Source: Acidocella aminolytica 101 = DSM 11237 (GTDB taxonomy: Bacteria; Pseudomonadota; Alphaproteobacteria; Acetobacterales; Acetobacteraceae). From it: a stretch of DNA of 64,000 bases. Location of the stretch: assembly GCF_900129125.1 (NCBI RefSeq), contig NZ_FQVJ01000014.1, positions 1-64,000 of the forward strand. The letters run 5' to 3'. Below the pieces are notes generated by a model, which was not told the DNA's origin, did not search any database, and saw only the letters and a program-made list of their open reading frames with translations. The translations under genes and the position numbers were made by a program. Shown piece by piece: positions 1 through 8,827 of the stretch; positions within the stretch are counted from its first letter, which is position 1, and each line of letters starts with the position of its first letter.

Positions 1-267
1 AGTCGAGCGGCCACGCTTGGCAAGGTTTTGAAACAATCTCTCCCAAACGCCGCGCTCGGCCCAGCGCACAAACCGGTTATAAATCGTCGTCGGAGGGCCA
101 TATTCTGGCGGGCAATCGCACCAGCGGCAACCGCTTTTCAGCACATGCAGGATGCCGCTCAGTACTTTCCGGTCATCAACACGCGCTTTGCCGCGCACAT
201 CAGTTGGCAAAAGTGGCTCAATCTTCGCCCATTGCTCGTCAGACAACCAAAATAAATTCCGTCGCAT
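1..267 (-). CDS. IS5-family transposase, N-terminal part (cut by window edge)
   Basis: Reading the minus strand from an ATG at 267 gives 89 uninterrupted codons that run off the left edge. The product starts MRRNLFWLSDEQWAKIEPLL and continues with a segment containing GILHVLKSGCRWCDCP and YNRFVRWAERGVWERLF. This is the DUF4096-type N-terminal domain of IS5-family DDE transposases. The catalytic residues would lie beyond the window. The outer end of the element should fall within about 268-300, where a GC-rich stretch changes to AT-rich DNA, but I cannot place the terminal repeat. The next gene lacks an obvious native start, so this IS may have inserted at its 5' end. Confidence 0.85.
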   Translation of the reverse strand, partial: MRRNLFWLSDEQWAKIEPLLPTDVRGKARVDDRKVLSGILHVLKSGCRWCDCPPEYGPPTTIYNRFVRWAERGVWERLFQNLAKRGRST

Positions 268-332
268 GTGCCCTCCCGAATCGGGGACAGCGAATCATCA
301 GACCAAGGAAATAGCAATAGAGTTATTGGGTT

Positions 333-2447
333 TTGACCCTAGAAATATCCAAAAACCTGCATGGTGATGACGCTCGACTGATCGATCTTTTCGCTCAGAT
401 TATTGCAGACTGTAGCTATCGCTGTGGCAAATTAATGCCGGATGTCCCATTATTTTGGCAACCGCATATTCTGTTTTCTTGCATTGCAGATTCTTCTAGT
501 CTTGCTGAGTCGATGGACTCGCCTCAGTCCGTAGACGACTTTATCCATGTAGTAACTTCAGTGGAAGTGGATACAAAACGCCCGGGACAGTTTTGCTTGC
601 ATGTGGATGTACGCGCTGTATTCGCCGGGCTTAACGCAGCCAAAGATGGAGCTTTCGAAGTTAGATGTTTAATAGAAACAATTAAAAAATGTCAAGCCGT
701 GTGTGGCTTAGAGTTGCCTGAAGATTTTGGACAGCGGCTGTCCCACTTCGCAGTAGAACCTGCTCGTTATCACTTAAGAATTACCCCCCAGAACGTAGAT
801 GTTCCTTTATATGTGGATCCGATTATTCCCTCTCCTACCGATTATAAGCTTGCACGCAAACAACTGGCCGCGGAAATCATGGCGCTTGGCTTAACTCCAG
901 GGGAATATGATCTATCAGATGCTAAGGCCAGAATCGATCCAGCCAGCGCCAGCCTACGCCTTCATATAGAGAAGAGACTTGCATCTCTGAACAGGCACCA
1001 GCTTCTGCAGACATTCATAGAGCAACATGATGCACTGCTGGTTGCCGAGAGAATGAAAATCCAGCGAGTCCATCAGAGCCTTGCACACGCAGTGGAATAC
1101 GACCGCTTAAATGCTGTTGAAAGTGCGCGCAAAGAGTTTGGTACTATGGCTCGCCACTATAGATACCTTCTGGAGAAAACTATCAGCTCATCAGCGACTA
1201 GTAATGGCGAAGTCACGGAGGGCATCGTGCGTGAGCTGGTGGGTTTGGTTGATTGGTACATGGTACTGACCGGAGCCAGCGACACTCTTCATAACGGCGT
1301 CGATGTGGGAGGCGTTAAGATAGACGAATCGTATATTCCAGAGATTTTCTATTCGGAAGGTTACGACAATCGGGAGGAGGCATTTTTACGGGAATATGCA
1401 AAGTCGAGGCTGGGGCTCGGTGCAAACGATGAGGATGCTGTAAAGGGTGAATCGAAAGACTTGCTGTCCTCAGAGAGACTCAAGAGCGCTTTCATGATTG
1501 ATTTGGGTTTTGACCTACAGAACATGCTTACCGCTCTTGTAGTTTTGTCACAAGCTCAGCGCCACGGTTTTGGCGATGAACTTGCGCTGTCTTATGCTGC
1601 ACCTCCAGGTCGTATCGCACAGGGACTAGCTGATAGCATTGAAGGACTTGACCTCGCCGAGGCTACAAAAATCACGGCATTTCTTACAATTACGGAAGCA
1701 GGCGTTCGTAGACTGTCGGGACGGGATGTGGACGAGGCTGATGTTCCTTACTGGGAGCACAACAAGCGAATCCATCGATATGCCATCAGGCCGCTGGTGC
1801 TCGATGGAACGGATTTACGGTGGGGAGCCGAGATGGCCAGTCGAGCAATGTACAACTGGATGTCAGCTGTACAAGACGGCTATCTCCCGGCGGACTTTGG
1901 ATGGCCTAATGTTGAGCCGGTCATTCGTGAGGTTAAGGAGAGTATCGAAAAGAGGTTGGAGGTTCGCACTGAGGAGATATTTCGTCGGCATACTAAATTT
2001 GTCCTGCGAGGCATCGACTTCTTCAAACGGTTCCGAAGCGAGGGATTTGAAGACGTGGGTGATTTTGACGTCTTCGCGTACTGGCCAGATACCAACCTGC
2101 TCGTGACAGTTGAGTGCAAATACAACCAACCACCGTTTACGGTGAAAGATGGCCGCCGGCTCCGTGATAGGATATTTGGCAAGGCTGAGAACGATAGGGC
2201 TGGTCAGTTCAGCCGTATCCTACGCCGCAGGCAGTTTCTTGAACAGAACCGTTCAAAGTTGCTCAAACTGCTGACGTGGCCGCAATCGGAGACCGTCTCG
2301 TTCAGAAATTTCGAGCTCTACGTGAGTCGTGACGTGTACTATTGGATGGTTCATCCGCCTTACCCTGTCCCAACACAGTTTGTTCGAATCGACACCTTGG
2401 ACACTTGGATCAAGACTGAACTGATCCCCCCCTGCCTCAATGACTGA
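333..2447 (+). CDS. Large uncharacterised protein with C-terminal PD-(D/E)XK nuclease-like motif
   Basis: A 704-codon frame opens just right of the IS fragment. The only early start is TTG at 333, right after an in-frame stop at 318, with no good ribosome binding site, so the true N-terminus may have been lost. Near the C-terminus the product reads GDFDVFAYWPDTNLLVTVEC followed by K. That gives acidic residues D577/D579 followed 15 residues later by E594-x-K596, the arrangement of PD-(D/E)XK restriction-endonuclease-like folds. The basic helix before it (RRHTKFVLRGIDFFKRF) could bind nucleic acid. The first 550 residues resemble nothing I recognise and contain no Walker motif. Lower GC content than the core chromosome and flanking IS elements suggest acquired DNA. 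A defence or DNA-processing role is inference only. Confidence 0.75.
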   Translation: MTLEISKNLHGDDARLIDLFAQIIADCSYRCGKLMPDVPLFWQPHILFSCIADSSSLAESMDSPQSVDDFIHVVTSVEVDTKRPGQFCLHVDVRAVFAGLNAAKDGAFEVRCLIETIKKCQAVCGLELPEDFGQRLSHFAVEPARYHLRITPQNVDVPLYVDPIIPSPTDYKLARKQLAAEIMALGLTPGEYDLSDAKARIDPASASLRLHIEKRLASLNRHQLLQTFIEQHDALLVAERMKIQRVHQSLAHAVEYDRLNAVESARKEFGTMARHYRYLLEKTISSSATSNGEVTEGIVRELVGLVDWYMVLTGASDTLHNGVDVGGVKIDESYIPEIFYSEGYDNREEAFLREYAKSRLGLGANDEDAVKGESKDLLSSERLKSAFMIDLGFDLQNMLTALVVLSQAQRHGFGDELALSYAAPPGRIAQGLADSIEGLDLAEATKITAFLTITEAGVRRLSGRDVDEADVPYWEHNKRIHRYAIRPLVLDGTDLRWGAEMASRAMYNWMSAVQDGYLPADFGWPNVEPVIREVKESIEKRLEVRTEEIFRRHTKFVLRGIDFFKRFRSEGFEDVGDFDVFAYWPDTNLLVTVECKYNQPPFTVKDGRRLRDRIFGKAENDRAGQFSRILRRRQFLEQNRSKLLKLLTWPQSETVSFRNFELYVSRDVYYWMVHPPYPVPTQFVRIDTLDTWIKTELIPPCLND

Positions 2448-2536
2448 GTATATCAGGAACACCACTTTAGCGGCTGCTTTCGGAAAAGTGCCCGGTCCCC
2501 TGGAGCGGCGATAATGGGCGCATACCGTCCGTCTTA

Positions 2537-3468
2537 GAGCCTGAACGAAAAAGATAGTTGAGCGATTTCAGTTGGCTGTGATTCTGTTGGTTTGCCACAA
2601 CTGACGGAATCACGATGACTTGGACTGAAACCGCCCGTGCGCGATACTGCCGGGATGAGCTGCGCTATTCAAGCGACCTTACTGATGCCGAATGGGCGTT
2701 GATTGCCCCTTTCATGCCTGCGCCGGCGCCACGGGGACGGCCGCGCTCTGTCGCTCTGCGCGTGATTGTTGAAGCGATTCTCTATATGTTGTCGACTGGC
2801 TGCCAATGGCGGCAACTGCCCAGGGAGTTTGCGCCCTTCACAACGGTGCAGGCATATTTTTACCGTTTCAGCCGTGACGGCACGCTGTCGCGCATCAATC
2901 ATGCCCTGGTCATGATGGCACGGGAACTGGCTGGACGCTCGGCATCGCCAACCGCGGGCGTGATCGATAGCCAGTCGGTGAAAACGACCGAGGCGGGCGG
3001 GCCGCGCGGGTTCGATGCGGGTAAGAAGATCAAGGGGCGTAAGCGGCATATCGTCACTGACACGCTCGGGAACCTGGTCGGGCTTGTTATCCATCCCGCC
3101 GATGTTCAAGACCGCGATGGCGCGCCCGGCGTGCTCAAATCCATCCGCAAGAAATATCCCTCGCTGCGGCATGTCTTCGCCGATGGCGGCTATGCCGGGC
3201 CTAAGCTGCAAGGACGTCTCGAAAAGATCGGGAAATGGACCATCCAAATCGTAAAGCGCTCCGACACCGCAGAAGGATTTGAACTCCTGCCACGCCGATG
3301 GGTTGTCGAGAGGACCTTTGCTTGGCTCGGCAGATGCCGCCGCCTCGCCAAAGATTTCGACGCAACAATCGCCAGTGCTACCGCATGGCTCCTACTCGCA
3401 CACATCCGTAGGCTCACAAGAAAAATCACACACCAAAGTTAGAAAGGCTGGCATTCAGAGTCAGGCTC
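2537..3468 (+). mobile_element. IS1031-type insertion sequence (IS5 family), complete
   Basis: The element is 932 bp long. Both ends begin GAGCCTGA when read inward, and it is flanked by a direct TTA at 2534-2536 and 3469-3471. This fits the 3-bp TNA target duplication and approximately 930-bp size of the IS1031 group. It encodes one transposase with an intact DDE triad. An intact target duplication suggests a fairly recent, unrearranged insertion. Confidence 0.9.
2615..3442 (+). CDS. IS1031-like DDE transposase
   Basis: The product is 275 aa, close to the usual length for IS1031 transposases. It carries an N-terminal DUF4096-like region (LTDAEWALIAPFMP ... LYMLSTGCQWRQLP) and a DDE_Tnp_1 catalytic core. 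Likely catalytic residues are D118 (VIDSQS), D190 (VFADGGYAG) and E232 (RRWVVERTFAWLGR, the Y/W-(2)-R-(3)-E-(6)-R/K type signature). The frame is complete, starts at ATG and ends 26 bp before the element boundary, so the gene is likely functional. It is a different IS5 lineage from the fragment at 1-267, judging by sequence. Confidence 0.95.
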   Translation: MTWTETARARYCRDELRYSSDLTDAEWALIAPFMPAPAPRGRPRSVALRVIVEAILYMLSTGCQWRQLPREFAPFTTVQAYFYRFSRDGTLSRINHALVMMARELAGRSASPTAGVIDSQSVKTTEAGGPRGFDAGKKIKGRKRHIVTDTLGNLVGLVIHPADVQDRDGAPGVLKSIRKKYPSLRHVFADGGYAGPKLQGRLEKIGKWTIQIVKRSDTAEGFELLPRRWVVERTFAWLGRCRRLAKDFDATIASATAWLLLAHIRRLTRKITHQS

Positions 3469-3471
3469 TTA

Positions 3472-3818
3472 TATTTTTATTTTAGACGGCCAGGATGGGC
3501 GTCGTCCGCCGCTTTGGTGAAGAAAATGAGATTAGCCGCCAACTTCAGGCACAGGCCGTACCGGCAGGTGACGACCCTATCCGGCCATAGGGACGCCGCG
3601 ACGAGAATCCCAATACCGGTCATTCGCTGGCGTCGGCCTGCAACGGCTCTGCCCCCATGACGGACATTTAGCCATAAATGATGTGATCTCGGAGCCGGAC
3701 ATTCTGTGCTACCTGCTGGTGGCGCCCTTGGCCTATCTCGGGCGCCAACCGCTGGTGACGCAGCTGGCGCCTTTCTAGCAATCTCCCGCCCTGGATGGCG
3801 GAGAGGCGCCCCGGTTGA
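3472..3818. other. 347-bp stretch with a decayed coding remnant
   Basis: No complete gene is visible between the IS and the SphA-like gene. A plus-strand frame of about 66 codons without a start codon ends at about 3779; its last part reads SEPDILCYLLVAPLAYLGRQ, which looks like genuine protein but which I do not recognise. It may be the 3' end of a gene cut by the IS or by an older rearrangement. Confidence 0.35.
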
Positions 3819-4757
3819 CTAGAGGGGGAAGAACAGGCGCAGTGAAACGCTCGTTCCGTCCGCGCCGGAATCCGACGCCGTGAGCGTACGGGTAAAATAC
3901 CCTGTCGCCGTAAGAGGCCCGAAATCATACGCCAGCAACGCACCCATTGCGATCTCGTGTGGCGCACCGAAAGTAGGATGGCCGGGGCCATAGAAGTTGC
4001 CGGTGTTGCTGTCCGACGTGAACTGCGTGTCGTAGAACCCAACGGCTCCAGCTTCCCATTTGCCAAAATGCTTGGCCGCAGTGAGGTCAAGGAAGAGCTG
4101 GTCGCCAGACGTGTAGTCCGTAGCGTTGTTCTTGGTGTTGAAGTCGTAGAGCGCGTGCGCCGTCAGGTTATAGCCATTGCCCAAATAGCTGATCGACGTC
4201 TCGGGCTGGATGGTCCAGAAATTGTTCCCGACATTGACCAAAGACGTCTTGCTGTACTGTCCCACCGGCGGAAAAAAGCCGAACGCCGTGGTGATGAATA
4301 AATTCGGAGCCGGAGACCAGGACAGGTTGATCGGCGTGATGCCGGGATTGGCGAAAGCGGCTTTAGTGAAGGTTCCCTTAGGGTTGGGCGGCGGCAGGTT
4401 GGACACGGAGGTATTCACCATCGGGAAGACAACGAAGCCCATTTCCGTCACGCCATGGAAATTCCCCGGCAGACTCCAGATAAAACGGGGCGCCGTCACG
4501 ACGGCCGTGACCTTCGCGCCATTGACAGCGCTCATGAATGGGTCGGTATTCTGTACTTCCGTGATCCCCGAAGTGTCCTCCAGCCAGAAGCCGGGGGGCG
4601 GATTAGCACCCGCCGGTATACCCAGCGAGGAGCCGGGGGCGTAGGCATATGGAGCGCCCGGCTCGCGTGCCGCGGCGGTGCCAGTTGCGGCCAGCATCGC
4701 GGCGCCGAGCAGAAGGCCAAGGCGCAGGGGGTGGGATGTGTTGGTGCTCGCGTGCAT
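3819..4757 (-). CDS. SphA-like outer-membrane channel for aromatic compounds
   Basis: The 312-aa product has a clear signal peptide (MHASTNTSHPLRLGLLLGAA, then an Ala-rich cleavage region at about residue 30). It is followed by beta-strand-rich sequence typical of the Phenol_MetA_deg (SphA/MetA-pathway) family. Landmarks include GQYSKTSLVNVGNNFWTIQP, LTAHALYDFN and a C-terminal alternating strand ending FFPL. Members are predicted outer-membrane barrels found in aromatic degradation operons. It lies downstream of the MFS gene on the same strand with a gap of about 194 bp that contains a small CGGTGC/GCACCG stem-loop (4866-4881). Together they could move substrate across both membranes. The specific substrate is not visible. 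Confidence 0.75.
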   Translation of the reverse strand: MHASTNTSHPLRLGLLLGAAMLAATGTAAAREPGAPYAYAPGSSLGIPAGANPPPGFWLEDTSGITEVQNTDPFMSAVNGAKVTAVVTAPRFIWSLPGNFHGVTEMGFVVFPMVNTSVSNLPPPNPKGTFTKAAFANPGITPINLSWSPAPNLFITTAFGFFPPVGQYSKTSLVNVGNNFWTIQPETSISYLGNGYNLTAHALYDFNTKNNATDYTSGDQLFLDLTAAKHFGKWEAGAVGFYDTQFTSDSNTGNFYGPGHPTFGAPHEIAMGALLAYDFGPLTATGYFTRTLTASDSGADGTSVSLRLFFPL

Positions 4758-4951
4758 GATTTCCTCGGGCGTCTAATGTTTATTTCGAAACTTTTTGTGC
4801 TGCGCTGGGAAAGCCGGGGCTAGCGTGTCCCTGCCTTCGCGCCGACTGACGGCGCCGAAGGGGCGCGGTGCCTAAGCACCGGCGCGAAGATGTAGGGGGT
4901 TCGCGTAGACCGTCCGGCAGGCGGGGCGACGGGACCGCCCAGCCTTGATCT

Positions 4952-6229
4952 TTAAATCTCTGGTGCCTGCGGTTGCGGCACCGAAACACCGGCTTCGCGC
5001 GTTGTGTCCTTAAGCCGGGCCGGGGCGGTCTCGCGCAGGAAGAGGCTGTTGGAGAAGGCTGCCAGGACACCCGCAAGCGCGAGATACGGGATGTACTGGA
5101 TGCCATAGTGCTGAGCCACAAAGCCGCCGATGATGGGCACGCCGCCGCCGCCGAAGATCTCGCCGATGCAGACCACGACGCCTGGCGCCGTCGCCATCAG
5201 TGCGGGCGGCACAGACTCCGCGCTGATAGGCCCGACGGTAAGCGCTACCAGCGAGTAAGTGAAGAACTGCATAACGAACATCAGCCCGAACAGCAGGTCT
5301 GGCGACGCGCCGGTCTGGATGAAGAGATAAAGCGATAGCGCCGCGCACAGGCTAGAGATCAGCATCACCGGTTTGCGGCCCAGGCGGTCGGAGAGCGGAG
5401 CCAGCACCAGCGCTCCGGCGGCGCCGCCAAAACCGATCGACGAGAGCACAAAGCCCATCGACGGCACGCTCAGGTGCAGATAGTCCACAAGATAGCTGGG
5501 CAACATCGCACCCAGGGTGATCTGGCAGGTCAGCAGGACGATCATGGCCATGATGTTGAGGATGATGTTCCTGTACTGGAACACGTCGGTCCATTTGTGG
5601 GCACTAGGGTCATGCACCACGGTGTGTTCCACATGAGCGAGTTCCGCAGGCGACTTCAGCACTCGGAACAGCATATACGCGACAGTGAAGCCGAACGGCG
5701 TGACCAGGACAAAAATCCAGCGCCAATCCATCACGTGCAGCAGGTTCGTCACCAGCAGCGGCGCCAGCGCCTGGCCGAAAAGCGGCAGCATCATCTGCTC
5801 GATGCCGATATTCTGGCCCTGGCGGCTGGGCTTGGACGCCTCCATGGTCGCGGCGATGCTCGGCGCCGTATAGGCGCCGTCGGCAAAGCCCATCACCGCC
5901 CGCAGCAGCAGCATCGTGATGAGGCTGGTGGCTAGGCCACTGATGCCAACCAGCACCGAGAAGACCGTGACCGTGATGAGCACCACCCGCCGGCGCCCGA
6001 ACAGATCGGAAAGCCGACCGGCGAACAGGGCGGCGATACCCCAGGCTATCGACAAAACGCCCGCAATTTCACCGAGATTTTGGTAGGTGAAGTGGAGATC
6101 CTTCATGATTGCAGGAAACATCGGAAAGATCATGAAACGGTCGAGACCGACAAGACCAAAGGCAAGTGATAGCAAGATCACAGCCTTTACTTCGTATGCC
6201 GTGTCCCATGGCTGCGTTTTAGCGGACAT
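4952..6229 (-). CDS. MFS transporter, probably aromatic acid:H+ symporter-like
   Basis: The 425-aa protein has twelve predicted membrane segments. It carries the MFS loop 2-3 signature GRLSDLFGRRRVVL in the first half and its repeat SDRLGRKPVMLISS in the second. An early acidic residue in helix 1 (GLVGLDRFMIFPMFP) resembles the AAHS aromatic-acid symporters. It sits between the MhpR-like regulator and the SphA-like porin on the same strand. The natural inference is uptake of a phenylpropanoid or hydroxy-aromatic acid used by the divergent catabolic genes. Start ATG at 6229. Confidence 0.85.
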   Translation of the reverse strand: MSAKTQPWDTAYEVKAVILLSLAFGLVGLDRFMIFPMFPAIMKDLHFTYQNLGEIAGVLSIAWGIAALFAGRLSDLFGRRRVVLITVTVFSVLVGISGLATSLITMLLLRAVMGFADGAYTAPSIAATMEASKPSRQGQNIGIEQMMLPLFGQALAPLLVTNLLHVMDWRWIFVLVTPFGFTVAYMLFRVLKSPAELAHVEHTVVHDPSAHKWTDVFQYRNIILNIMAMIVLLTCQITLGAMLPSYLVDYLHLSVPSMGFVLSSIGFGGAAGALVLAPLSDRLGRKPVMLISSLCAALSLYLFIQTGASPDLLFGLMFVMQFFTYSLVALTVGPISAESVPPALMATAPGVVVCIGEIFGGGGVPIIGGFVAQHYGIQYIPYLALAGVLAAFSNSLFLRETAPARLKDTTREAGVSVPQPQAPEI

Positions 6230-6391
6230 TATGGTTCCCCAAGTTTTCTTTTCGCCTCTGGCGGCGTGTTTTTACCGGCCATGACGTTTTGTTTCTGGAC
6301 GTTGAAGCGGATGCCTGTATTGCCAACATTTCATCTTCAAACCGGAGCCGAACACACTACCGGTCTGGCGCGCCAACCAAAACTTGGAACC

Positions 6392-6406
6392 GTCCACAAG
6401 GTGGAC
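6392..6406. promoter_or_regulatory. Inverted repeat upstream of the MFS gene (possible operator)
   Basis: GTCCAC at 6392-6397 and GTGGAC at 6401-6406 form a perfect 6-bp inverted repeat with a 3-bp spacer. It lies in the 192-bp gap between the regulator gene and the MFS start. It could be an IclR-type operator or simply a stem near the regulator's stop codon. No experiment or second copy supports either reading. Confidence 0.3.
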
Positions 6407-6421
6407 ATCACCCGAGCCTTA

Positions 6422-7219
6422 TCAATCGCTTGCTTCGGCCAGTTTCTGTTCGATGAGCGTCTTCGTCTCCCGCATCGGCTCCAGGCAGCGGGCAACGCCT
6501 TCCTCGGCGCTGACGGCGCGCGCCATCCAGATTACGCTGATGCAGCCCAGGAGCCGTCCGGCGATAAGAATGGGCAGGGAGAGCGAGCCGGTATGCGGCC
6601 AGATCTCGCCGCCTTGGCGCAGGCCGTAGCCACGCCGGCGCGTCGCCGCGATGAGACGGTTCACCTGGACCTCATTGCGGGCCAAAACGTCGTGGGGGTC
6701 CGACGATTTCGCGAGCATGGCGAGCAGCGCCTCGCGCTCCTGGGCTGGTGCGAAAGAGATGTAGGCGAGGCCAGAGGCGCAGGCGAGGAGCGGCAACTCA
6801 CACCCGACCATGTTGCGGTCGATGGATAACGGAGCGACCCGGTGGGTGGTGTCATGAATCACCATCTTCATTCCCTCCAGCGTGGAGACATCGCAGGGCC
6901 AGGAAATGCGCCGGGTCAGGTCTGTCAGCGCCGGTCCGGCGATGGCTGTAATCCACTGCTCATCCTCAAACCCCTCGGCGAGTCCGCGCACCCGCAGGCG
7001 CAGGTGGAAATGCTCGTCGGCGGTGCGGCGGCCCACATAGCCCTCGTCCAGCAGGGTTTGTAGCAGCCGGTACACGGTGGCGCGTGGCACACCGGTTTCC
7101 CGCGCCAGGGTGAGGGCAGTGGCGCTGCCAAGGCGGTTGAGGGCGGCCAGCACGGCCAGGCCACGGTTAAAGGAGCGGATGGGCTTTGATTTCATCTCGT
7201 GCGTCCGCGCAGTGGACAT
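6422..7219 (-). CDS. IclR-family regulator, MhpR-like
   Basis: The frame opens at 7303, but that start coincides with the start of the divergent hydroxylase gene. I prefer the internal ATG at 7219 (MSTARTHEMKSKPIRSFNRG, 265 aa); ATG at 7195 is also possible. An N-terminal winged helix (GLAVLAALNRLGSATALTLA, RATVYRLLQTLLDEGYV) is followed by an IclR effector domain. Segments such as EGFEDEQWI, WPCDVSTLEG, TTHRVAPLS and MVGCELPLLACASGL closely follow the pattern of E. coli MhpR. MhpR activates the 3-hydroxyphenylpropionate operon. The divergent MhpA-like gene makes this assignment plausible. It probably responds to an aromatic acid. Confidence 0.85.
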   Translation of the reverse strand: MSTARTHEMKSKPIRSFNRGLAVLAALNRLGSATALTLARETGVPRATVYRLLQTLLDEGYVGRRTADEHFHLRLRVRGLAEGFEDEQWITAIAGPALTDLTRRISWPCDVSTLEGMKMVIHDTTHRVAPLSIDRNMVGCELPLLACASGLAYISFAPAQEREALLAMLAKSSDPHDVLARNEVQVNRLIAATRRRGYGLRQGGEIWPHTGSLSLPILIAGRLLGCISVIWMARAVSAEEGVARCLEPMRETKTLIEQKLAEASD

Positions 7220-7302
7220 TTTGAAAATCGACTTTGCCGTGCCTACGGCGCAGCGGCAAGGTCCCCGGCAACAACGATACGTTTTGCTGGAGAGAAAGTT
7301 CA
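7220..7302. promoter_or_regulatory. Divergent control region between regulator and hydroxylase genes
   Basis: About 83 bp separate the preferred regulator start (7219) from the hydroxylase ATG (7303). It should hold both promoters and the regulator's operator. An AGAGA run lies about 10 bp before the hydroxylase ATG. No clear sigma-70 boxes can be named with confidence. Confidence 0.45.
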
Positions 7303-8799
7303 ATGACGGGCACTATGACGGGCCAGGATTATCCGCAGGAAGCCGACATTGTGATCGTGGGCTGTGGGCCGGTGGGCGCCATGCTGGCCAACCTGCTGGG
7401 TATGCAAGGCATAACCACGCTGGTCCTCGATCGCGAAGCCGCGATCTACAACCTGCCTCGCGCCATACAGTTTGACGACGAGGTGATGCGCCTTTTGCAG
7501 ACAGCCGGACTCGCCGAGGAGATGGCGCCACTGGTGCGGGTGGTGCCGGGGATGCGCTTTGTCGATGACACGGGCCGCCTGCTGCTCGACTGGTCGCGCC
7601 CGGTGGAATGCGGCCGTCAGGGTTGGAGCGAGAGTTACCGCTTCCATCAGCCGGAACTGGAGCAGGTGCTGCGCGACGGGCTGTCCCGCTTCCCAGGTGT
7701 CTCGCTCCGCCTGCGCAGCTCCGTGTTCGCCATCGACCAGGAGCCTGACGCCGCCGTGGTCCGCTGCGAGGACCTTACGACCGGGCGGCTGCATCGTTGC
7801 CGGGCGCGCTACGTGGTCGGCTGCGACGGCGCGGGCTCGCTGGTGCGGCGGCTGATCGGCGAGAACATGGATGATCTCGGCTTCAACGAGCGCTGGCTCG
7901 TGGTTGACGTGCTGCTCAAGCGCCCGCGCCCGGATCTCGGCGACCACAGCGTGCAGCATTGCAGCAAGCAGCGTCCGGCGACCTATGTCCGCGGCATCGG
8001 CGAGCGCCGGCGCTGGGAGATCACCGTGCTACCGGGCGACGACGAGGCGCGCATCGTCCAGCCCGGCTTCGTGCGGGAGCTGCTCTCGCGTTGGGTGTCG
8101 CCCGAGGAGATCGACATCGAGCGTTCCGCGCTCTACACGTTCCGCTCCGCCGTCGCGACAAAGTGGCGCAGCGGACGGCTGCTGATTGCTGGCGATGCGG
8201 CGCATCTGACGCCGCCATTCCTGGGCCAGGGCATGTGCGCGGGAATGCGCGATGTCGGCAATCTTGCCTGGAAGCTGGGCCGGGTCCTGCGCGGCCTCAA
8301 CGATGACAGCCTGCTCGACACCTACCAGAGCGAGCGTGCCCCGCATGTCCGTGAGTATATCGAGTTGGCGGTCCGGCTGGGCGGTCTGATCAATACCAAA
8401 GCCATGGCGGATGCCGTGCCGCGCAGCGTCCTGGACGGCGCCGAGGTCGCGCAGATGCGCTCGATCAAGCCGCGCCTCGGGCCCGGCATCGCCAATGGCT
8501 GGAACGGCCACTCCGGCGAGATCGCGCCGCAGCCGCTCCTGTATGGGGGCCAGCGCCTCGACGACGCTGTAGGGTACCGCTACGCCGCCGTGATGGAGCC
8601 GAGCTTCGCTGCACAGCTCCCCCGCGAAACCTGGGTCCGCCTGGAGGCCCGCGACGCCACCATTGTCACCGGTGACGGAGAAATCGGCGCTTGGCTGCGC
8701 GATGCGGGGGCTCCTGCGGTGCTGGTGCGTCCCGACCGCTACGTGCTGGGTGCCGCACATTCAAACCAGGAGCTGGCGGCCCTAGCGGCGCTTATCTGA
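7303..8799 (+). CDS. MhpA-like FAD-dependent aromatic hydroxylase (3-(3-hydroxyphenyl)propionate type)
   Basis: The 498-aa protein is a class A flavin monooxygenase. The FAD ADP-binding fold is at residues 15-45 (ADIVIVGCGPVGAMLANLLG, G20-x-G-x-x-G25). The second FAD motif is at about 297 (GDAAHLTPPFLGQGM), and the linking DG motif is GCDGAGS. LPRAIQFDDEVMRLLQTAGL and QPELEQVLRDGL are typical of the MhpA/PheA group. MhpA hydroxylates 3-(3-hydroxyphenyl)propionate or 3-hydroxycinnamate with NADH and O2 to the 2,3-dihydroxy compound. At 498 aa it is shorter than E. coli MhpA (about 550), mainly in the C-terminal thioredoxin-like region. ATG at 7303 is preferred to an upstream start because the flavin fold begins immediately after it. 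It heads a plus-strand operon continuing to 11719. Confidence 0.85.
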   Translation: MTGTMTGQDYPQEADIVIVGCGPVGAMLANLLGMQGITTLVLDREAAIYNLPRAIQFDDEVMRLLQTAGLAEEMAPLVRVVPGMRFVDDTGRLLLDWSRPVECGRQGWSESYRFHQPELEQVLRDGLSRFPGVSLRLRSSVFAIDQEPDAAVVRCEDLTTGRLHRCRARYVVGCDGAGSLVRRLIGENMDDLGFNERWLVVDVLLKRPRPDLGDHSVQHCSKQRPATYVRGIGERRRWEITVLPGDDEARIVQPGFVRELLSRWVSPEEIDIERSALYTFRSAVATKWRSGRLLIAGDAAHLTPPFLGQGMCAGMRDVGNLAWKLGRVLRGLNDDSLLDTYQSERAPHVREYIELAVRLGGLINTKAMADAVPRSVLDGAEVAQMRSIKPRLGPGIANGWNGHSGEIAPQPLLYGGQRLDDAVGYRYAAVMEPSFAAQLPRETWVRLEARDATIVTGDGEIGAWLRDAGAPAVLVRPDRYVLGAAHSNQELAALAALI

Positions 8800-8827
8800 C
8801 ACCCCCGAAAACCAAAGGAATATTCAC

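Noticed and set aside
28-255. 75-codon plus-strand frame at the left edge
   Set aside because: The minus strand encodes a recognisable IS5 transposase N-terminus across the same bases.
8029-8760. 243-codon minus-strand frame opposite the hydroxylase gene
   Set aside because: No recognisable motif, and it lies wholly inside a well-supported gene.
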